Shown here: piece by piece, positions 57,791 to 64,000 of the stretch
Layout: every line of letters starts with the position of its first letter
Position numbering within the stretch: the first letter of the stretch is position 1
NCBI GenBank assembly: GCA_951812925.1
Contig: OX638368.1
Coordinates: 154,428,492-154,492,491, forward strand
Source: Calliopum simillimum
Taxonomy: Eukaryota; Arthropoda; Insecta; Diptera; Lauxaniidae
Direction: 5' to 3'
Length of the DNA stretch: 64,000 nt
Program-made: the position numbers and the translations under genes
The notes under the pieces: generated by a model
Database searches by the model: none
Told to the model about the DNA's origin: nothing
Seen by the model: the letters and a program-made list of their open reading frames with translations, nothing else

Positions 57791-59114
57791 CACTGAGAAA
57801 AGAGTATGTTTCCATCAAAGAATTATATTTGATTGAACATTTTAGAAAATATTTGTTAATAATTAACAAATTTCGGTAAATATTAATATGCCCTTAATTG
57901 GACCTTGAAATTTTGTCGATTGGGCCAAAACTGATATCTGTTTGATGGAATGTCAAATATTTGCTTTAACTTAAAAAAAAAAACCTTGTCTGGGATTCGA
58001 ATGCACTCTAAAAAAAAAAAAAAAATAAAAAAAAATCTTTCTTGTCTGGGATTTGAACCTACTCCCCCAGGTTATAACTCAAACATCTTATACATTGAGC
58101 TAACTCTATCTACTTTAATTCTAAACAAAAAGTCATACAAAAAATTCAGCAAGTATTGAAAAATTTCAAAAACATACTGACATTATTTTCAAAACATTAT
58201 TTTTAAAAGTTACAAAAAACAATCAATACTTGTTAAATTTTGTGTTTGACTTTTTGTTTAAAATAAATTCAAAATAACAATCACTACAAACGTAGATAGA
58301 GTTAGCTCAATGTATAAGACGTTTGACTCATATCCTGTGGGTCTATGTTCGAATCCCAGACAAGAAAGTTTTTTTTTTTTAAATTAATTATTTTATTTTT
58401 TTACTTTACTTTGATTGACTTTTTGATTTGATATAACTTTTTCGTATTTCAATTTGTATATGTAGAACATCTATAGTTATAATATAGTTCTGATTGTTAA
58501 GCTGTAAGATTCAGTAATTTGCATTCGGTCATTGCGTCCTGAGGTTTAAAGAATTCAATACGCGCGGCATAGTTCCAATTCGCTATACATGGATTCCCTC
58601 TTACGATTGCAATGAACCAAGGTTACAAATGTAGCTGGTAAATATATGGTAGCATCTAACAAAGAACAAAAAATGCCCCGGGGGGTATGAGTTCAATCCC
58701 CACCCAGATATGATTTTTTTGTGTTTTTTTTTGTTTTTTTTTTTTTGTTTTTTTTTTTGTTTTTTTTTTTTTGCAACTTGGCGAGTGCATTCAAATTTCA
58801 GAGAAGAGTTTTATTTTTAATTTTAACATATATTATATTTTATGATGTCGCCGTGATCCTAGCAAATATTGTCATATTAGTTTCTAATTAATAAAAAGAT
58901 TAATAATAATAAAGGTCTAAATTCAAAACAATAAATGTCTTTATATGCAAACATATATTTGGTAATTATTAACAAATATACGATTTAACCAATAAAATTG
59001 CTCAAATATGCCACTCATTAAATGATATCAAATATTCGATTCGCCTATATCAAATATATTATTTGTTAATTATTACCAAATTTTGATGTATATAATCATA
59101 CTGTTTTCTCAGTG
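57791..59114. repeat. Foldback element, CACTGAGAAAA termini, with tRNA-like modules
   Basis: It starts CACTGAGAAAAGAGTATG and ends catactgttttctcagtg; TA on both sides (57789-57790, 59115-59116). Inverted pairs include tttgttaataattaacaaat / tttgttaattattaccaaat. It carries a minus tRNA-like module (58030-58110), a truncated one (about 57980-58010), a plus module (58280-58366) and a T/GT-run at 58705-58772. Confidence 0.75.
58280..58366 (+). repeat. tRNA-like module, best preserved
   Basis: gagttagctcaatgtataag (A-box TTAGCTCAATG) ... tgggtctatgttcgaatccc (B-box GTTCGAATCCC) at nearly normal tRNA spacing (about 60 bases), flanked by agatag and agacaagaaag, then a T-run. A CTCATAT loop-like middle would fit a CAT anticodon, but the stems do not pair, so it is not a working tRNA gene. 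Its inverted twin is at 58030-58110. Confidence 0.6.
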
Positions 59115-59344
59115 TACATATATATGCTAAAATATGTTGTCCGGAAGTTTTCGCATCAATTCAGGAAACGCAGTTGTAATTGGCTAAAAACTATATAAAG
59201 TAAACGCATCCGCTATGCGTCATTGCTCAGTGAAAAGAAGAAAGGTCATTTAAGCCACTGTCAGAGTGCTTTTTGGCAAATAAGCTATTTTCATCGGAAA
59301 TTACTATTTTAATTCATAACACAGGCCCACAAAAAAAAGAAGTA

Positions 59345-60698
59345 GGGGAGACTGGGGCACATTTGACACTAAATGTTCAAAGGTCTATATCTTTGAAAAT
59401 TATTGCACAATATTAATACTCTTTACTGTTTCTGAAACATTGATTATTTAAGATTAAAACCAAGAAAAAAAAATTTTTTAAAAATTGCATTAAGTGTCCT
59501 TTTTTTTAATTTTTTCAAAAAAAGTCATTTTGTCAAATGTGCCCCTGGTACGGGGCACATTTGACATTGAAAGGGGCACATTTGACACTCACAAAAATAA
59601 CATAAAAACATTAAACAAAACATTAATACATAACGAAGACTTATTTTATATATAAGTCGATGTCAAATACGTATTTAGTGCGTGAACGTGAAGTTGGAGT
59701 TGGATTAGTTGGAGTTGGTAGTTTAAACTCAATTGCACTCCTCAAAGTCAGGCAAACATCAAACATTAAACAAGTTTTCAATATAAAGTACAATTTCCAA
59801 CAATACCATTAATGAAAACATCAACATAAAATGTTAAATTAGATAAGACCCAGTTTGGTGGAAATTTCTTTGGTCTGGATTTTGGATAACACTATTGTCA
59901 AGATATCTGCAGCGCTTTCATATGATGGGACGTATTTCAAATCGATTTGATTATTAGTAAAAACTTCGCATACATGATGAACTTCAATGTCAATATGTTT
60001 ACATCGGCAATCCATCAATCCAGATTTTCAAATTAAAATGAGTGGTAAAAGTCCTGGAAAGTATCTATTCAAAAATCTTGTATTGTAGACAAAACAGAAG
60101 TAACAAATTATATCAAATCAAATGAAATGGATTCTGTGGCGGAAGTCGGGGTTTTTTGATGGTTTCCGATATTAGAAACAGCGTATTTAACTTTTTTTCA
60201 TCGCCTTTGTATGTTCGTCTTCATTTTGTAGTGGCATACCATATCTTTAAAAAGATAAAACTAGAAAATCTTTTAAAATACACAAACACAAACGTCAAAT
60301 GTGCCCCTTCGGCAAAAGTCAAATGTGCCCCAAAATCTCTTAAAGAATTAAAAATATCTTAAAATTTAAACTATTTGACCTTGATAAAAAACACTTTAAT
60401 TCTATTAATTATAAAGGTTAGTGCTACCAAATTTGCATACATACTTTTAAAAAACAATACAATTTTATTTGCAAAACCTTTACGAACAAGATACCGAAAA
60501 TTACAAAAAACAACACAAAAAGTAAAAAATACATATAAGCGCGGGAGGAGTTGAAAGAGAACTGCCAAAGTTCATTGCGTTGCTTCCACTCTAATTAGTT
60601 ATGTTTCTGCATTTCAGGTTTTTGGTTCGAAAGGCGTGTTCACACCGAAAATGGCAAAGTCAAATGTGCCCCAGTGTCAAATGTACCCCAGCTTACCC
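59345..60698. mobile_element. Nested TA-flanked element with GGGGCACATTTGACA repeats
   Basis: It starts GGGGAGACTGGGGCACATTT and ends aaatgtaccccagcttaccc; TA on both sides (59343-59344, 60699-60700). GGGGCACATTTGACA or its complement occurs about eight times, four near each end (around 59355, 59535, 59563, 59583; 60294, 60315, 60658, 60676). Removing the element restores the palindrome of its host. The middle holds a copia RNase H scrap. Confidence 0.8.
59839..60012 (-). pseudogene. Ty1/copia RNase H C-terminal fragment
   Basis: On the minus strand one frame reads CRCKHIDIEVHHVCEVFTNN, then QIDLKYVPSYESAADILTIV and KLGLI with a stop at 59841-59839. R.KHIDI..H..R ... I...Y......ADI.TK.L is the classic end of copia polyproteins, including the catalytic Asp in ADI. 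There is no other copia gene around, so it is a captured or leftover scrap. Confidence 0.75.
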
Positions 60699-60984
60699 TA
60701 CCTTGCGCGAAAGATCAGACCACCGGAACTTTATGTTTTGGGGGTCGCTGAACCCGAATATAGTGTCAGATTAGCGAAATTGGATCGCGTTTTTTCAGAA
60801 ACCAGGAAAAATCTCTAATTTTCAGCATTATTCTTGATTTCTGAAAAAACGCGAACCAACTTCGCTATTCTGGCACCATATTCGGATTCAGTGACCCCGA
60901 AAACATAAAGTTCAGGTGGTCTGATCTTTCGCGCATGGTACTTTTTTTTTCGTGGGCCTGTGTAATTTATGGAGCGTACATCAA

Positions 60985-61530
60985 TAGGGCGTCATTCCGA
61001 GAACGCCTATATTTTTTTCAAATGATGAAAAAATAACTTTAAGGGCACAAAGTTAATGCACTAACATAAAATATTTTACATTTACCATGTCAAACCACGA
61101 CCCAAATTATAACTGTAAGAATAAAGCGCGCTATTATTTGAAATCGTAATTTCGGGAACGGTCATTCCGGGAACGCTTATATGATATGATGAAACGTTCT
61201 CGAAATGACGATGTCGTTCCCGGAATGACGGTTTAAAGTTTTTCAAAACTAACTATGTGCAACTTTGCTCAAATGCACCTCAAGATAAAAATACTTTGCA
61301 TAGTAAAGCAAGGCAATTAAATAATTTCATGCCCCTTTATGTCCCTATGTCAAATATGTTATATTTCGTGAATTGATCATATCCTCGATATTGTTTGCAT
61401 AATTTTTTATTTATATTTTGATGTATTTTTGATAACAATATATTTTGCCATTATATTAAGCAAAAAAAATCATACTTAAATATATATTGGTCATTTCATG
61501 AGCTTTTTAAAAACGTTCCCGAAATGACAA
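60985..61530. repeat. Cluster of GTCATTCCGGGAACG motifs
   Basis: gtcattccgagaacg at 60990, gtcattccgggaacg near 61162, cgttctcgaaatgac near 61194, cgttcccggaatgac near 61212 and cgttcccgaaatgac near 61513. The outer two face each other, so a foldback is likely. One more copy is at 57652. Confidence 0.6.
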
Positions 61531-61793
61531 TTTTTAGTAAAAGCTCTGACAGTAATGAATTCTGTACTTGCTCTATTACAGGGTTGGTTAAACACAGATT
61601 AAGCTACAATATAAGCTTTTTGCCATGATAATTGCTTGTGATAAATTTTGTCAAAAAATCAATCTTAAAATTTCTCACCTTGGATATTTTGAGCCATATG
61701 TTCTTAAAACAGTGTAAGGTATAAATCACTACTGTTGATCTGCGAAGAACTTACTTCACATATATTTACTCAAACTAAAATATAATTCACGTA

Positions 61794-63019
61794 AGAACTG
61801 CCCCAGAAAAATTTGATACTTTGTTTTTCATCAATAAAAAATATACGTAATGAATTTTTTTTAAATATTGATTTTTCTATTTATTAGTGAGTAGTATAAC
61901 GAACATAAATAACCTTACACTATTAACAAATATTTATTTTATATAAAAATATTTTACTTTTTTCTTAAGACCCCTCATTAAGTTTTGTACAGTTGTTTCG
62001 TCGACAGTACCGTACGACCTTCGCCACTAATTTTTGAAATCTTTTAAATTTTTTGCAGTACTTTTACTCTTCCGAAGATCTGATTTCAATAGAGCCCAAT
62101 ATCTCTCAATAGGTCGAAGCTCTGGGCAGTTAGGTGGATTCGCATTTTTTGGTAAAAAATTTACATTATTTCTATTGTAACATTCTATGGTGGCTCTAGA
62201 GTAGTCGATTGATAAATCAAGCCAGAACATGACAGTACCCCCCGTGCTCACGAATAAATGGCAAAAAACGTTTTTGAAGGCATTCATCAATATAAATTTT
62301 CGAGTTAATTGTGCCCTGTGTTACAAAAAAACTGCTTCTCAGACCGCAAGTGCATATGGCCTGCCAAACCATATACTGCTTGGGAAATTTTTTATTTTTC
62401 TTCTATTTTAATTTGCTCTGTACCTGCCCCTTCTCCGAACAGGTATAAAATTTAAAATCTCCCTTAACGTATGTTTCATCGTCCATTAGCAGCAGTCAAA
62501 TTTAGTCAGGTAACCGACATATAACTTTCGAGCTCACTTTAGGGCCTCTAACTGCTTTTCATCGGAACGGTCTGGTACTTTTGAACTCTGTAGGTCTTTA
62601 GCTTAAGTTTTTTCTTTAATCTGTTTAAAAAAGATTTTGAGGTTCCTGCTCTGGCAGCTATATCTCGTTCTGAAGTGTGAGGATTCTGCTTAAAAAGGCA
62701 CTTCACCTTTTTCACCAACTGTGGGTCTATACTGGCTTTTTTAGCTGAACCCTTTTTTTGCGTAATAATGCACCTGTTTTTTTAGCTATGGCTGAATATT
62801 TTAATTCTGGTTTTTGCAGGTAAGTGTACAAAATGAGTTTGCGCTTTTTTTCTTGATTGCTAGACATCTTTATCGTTTGAAGTTTGTTTACCAAGTGTTA
62901 TATATTTTTGTAATCGTCATGTTATATAGAAAAAAAGCACCCATATTTCGACCTGCACAGTCATCAGGTAAATCATAATCTTAAGGCATAAAAGTATCAA
63001 ATTTTTCTGGGGCAGTCCT
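61794..63019 (-). mobile_element. Tc1/mariner-superfamily element, defective
   Basis: TIR of about 28 bp: AGAACTGCCCCAGAAAAATT at the left and the complement of ttttctggggcagtcct at the right, with TA on both sides (61792-61793, 63020-63021). 1226 bp with one transposase pseudogene on the minus strand. Confidence 0.88.
61933..62867 (-). pseudogene. Tc1/mariner-superfamily transposase, broken
   Basis: From ATG at 62867 the frame reads MSSNQEKKRKLILYTYLQKP, with further stretches SIDPQLVKKVKCLFKQNPHT and ERDIAARAGTSKSFLNRLK in shifted frames (helix-turn-helix region). The frame at 62290-62027 reads VMFWLDLSIDYSRATIECYN and NPPNCPELRPIERYWALLKS, with the last catalytic Glu in PIERYW. It continues past a stop to RRSYGTVDETTVQNLMRGLK and ends at 61933. 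The expected PD..SSHY Asp reads LDLSID. Several frameshifts and stops: inactive. The exact clade is uncertain. Confidence 0.85.
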
Positions 63020-63021
63020 TA

Positions 63022-64000
63022 GTATGGTGGAGTCAATAAAGCCTTTTCCTCGGAAGTCCTCAAGAACGGCTCCGATTTAGAAGATTTTTTTTAAAATTTT
63101 TTTTTTTTATTTAATTTAAAATTTGAAATCTATTGGAATTTGGACAGAATTATTTATATTTTTTAAACAATATCTATGATACTTATGATGAGAAGAAAAA
63201 TTAACTGAAAACAAATACTACAAATACAATGTTGGTGTTTGATGACACTTACAAAAAAGATAAGTTTCTGAACAGTAATTTCTCATGGAATTCAATTAAG
63301 AAATTTAATAAACCTCAACCAAGAAAATTTCACCTAAACTCAATGTTACCTCCATACATTAGGCCCATTTCGACAGGTTTATACATACAAGTTAAAAAAA
63401 AAAAAACGTAATAAAATTCCACGTATGTATGTGTGTATTTTTTTTTCGCCAAATACACATTTGTATAACTACAACAATAACAACTTGACTGCGTTAACCG
63501 AAAATGAGAATTATGTGCACTTGAGAAGGAATTCAACTAAAGTGAAAAACCGCAGAATGTCACTAAATTACAAAACCGCATTGTATGTTGCAGTCGATGT
63601 TGCAAGAACGGAAAAAAAATGCAAACCAAATACAACAAAAAATATGCGATTGTCGGCTTCAAACATTCAAATGCAGTTAACAGCAGCAACAGCGGAACGT
63701 AGCGCATTCATTAAATAGTCAAGGATACTTATGTACGTAGCGTAACAATGGGAAAGGACACGTTACATTTTATTATACCACACTCCATTTTGTATTCGTT
63801 TGTCAGTGCTACGTATGCTAGAATGTACAATACATACGTGTGAGTTGAAGGTAAATGCGTTTAATTTTATCTTACTTTATAAAAAGAAAAAAAGTTGAAA
63901 AAACACCAAATTAAAACCATTTATTTTGCAAAGTGTCACATTGTTTCGAAATTTGTCAAGAAGTTGCAAAAAATCGTACAATGCTAAAGTACTTTATTTT
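63022..64000. other. Window end; possible small exon
   Basis: A plus frame at 63425-63718 runs 97 codons; from about 63485 it is hydrophilic and less AT-rich (NLTALTENENYVHLRRNSTK, then MRLSASNIQMQLTAATAERS). No splice site or domain supports it, so it is noted at low confidence. Confidence 0.2.

Larger units (their letters stand above)
59320..60962. repeat. Palindromic element, CACAGGCCCAC termini, split by an insertion
   Basis: Left end CACAGGCCCAC after TAA (59317-59319); right end GTGGGCCTGTG before TAA (60963-60965). The TAA duplication would fit the PIF/Harbinger group. The inner palindrome (gcgcgaaagatcagaccacc, ttttgggggtcgctgaaccc / cagtgaccccgaaaacataa, ggtggtctgatctttcgcgc) lies at 60701-60941. 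The left arm is interrupted at a TA by the 1354-bp element 59345-60698. Confidence 0.75.

Noticed and set aside
58280..58366. A real tRNA gene
   Set aside because: A- and B-box are good but the anticodon and acceptor stems do not pair, and an inverted twin lies within the same foldback.
11000..61530. A CRISPR array, from the many short repeats
   Set aside because: Repeats are inverted and dispersed, spacers are not uniform, and the DNA is eukaryotic.

Overview
This is dipteran nuclear DNA. It is AT-rich, with long introns, GT-AG splice sites, homopolymer-rich (Gln, Ala, His, Gly) coding tails, CAG/CAA microsatellites, mariner and Tc1-like DNA transposons, jockey/LOA-type non-LTR fragments, and Ty3/gypsy and Ty1/copia remnants. 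Gene density is low and decayed repeats are many, as in a large-genome higher fly (tephritid- or muscid-like). I cannot name the species.

Protein-coding content is small. (1) On the plus strand, positions 1-10060 hold the 3' end of a gene for a single-pass membrane protein: a partial exon ending at 46, then exons 7398-7556 (transmembrane segment), 7833-8131 and 9281-10060 (low-complexity cytoplasmic tail ending ESCV, a class I PDZ-ligand pattern). All splice phases agree. It may be a sidestep-family immunoglobulin receptor, but the ectodomain lies outside the window. (2) On the minus strand, 16947-17160 is a short terminal exon with a good acceptor, a stop and a poly(A) signal; its C-terminus recalls WBP4/FBP21-type spliceosomal proteins. 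(3) A weaker minus-strand exon candidate lies at 33030-33491. A few other open stretches are listed with low confidence.

The rest is intron or intergenic DNA filled with repeats. Transposon genes are all broken: non-LTR reverse transcriptase/RNase H pieces (2750-3310, 3735-5577, 30646-30905, 48280-48500, perhaps 56540-56830), a mariner (14564-15734), a Ty3/gypsy integrase (19159-19985), a hairpin of two Tc1-like half-copies (54076-55739), a copia RNase H scrap (59839-60012), and another Tc1/mariner-superfamily element (61794-63019).

The most striking feature is the number of inverted-repeat (foldback or MITE-like) elements, many flanked by a TA dinucleotide. They include 11755-12429, 17209-18431, 20056-20285, 22126-22654, 25961-27348, 29198-29922, 31271-31399 (9-bp target duplication), 33915-34853, 45804-46265, 47597-47786, 53341-53914, 57791-59114, 59320-60962 and 59345-60698. 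One family has three copies (4368-5225, 22673-23325, 51035-51886) with TIRs starting GGGGAACTGATG and internal GTGGTATA repeats; the first copy sits in an RNase H gene at a TA. A second theme is tRNA-like (A-box/B-box) modules carried inside several inverted-repeat elements. Several nested insertions can be read directly, and two have a recoverable empty site. No CRISPR array, operon, rRNA or intact tRNA gene was seen.
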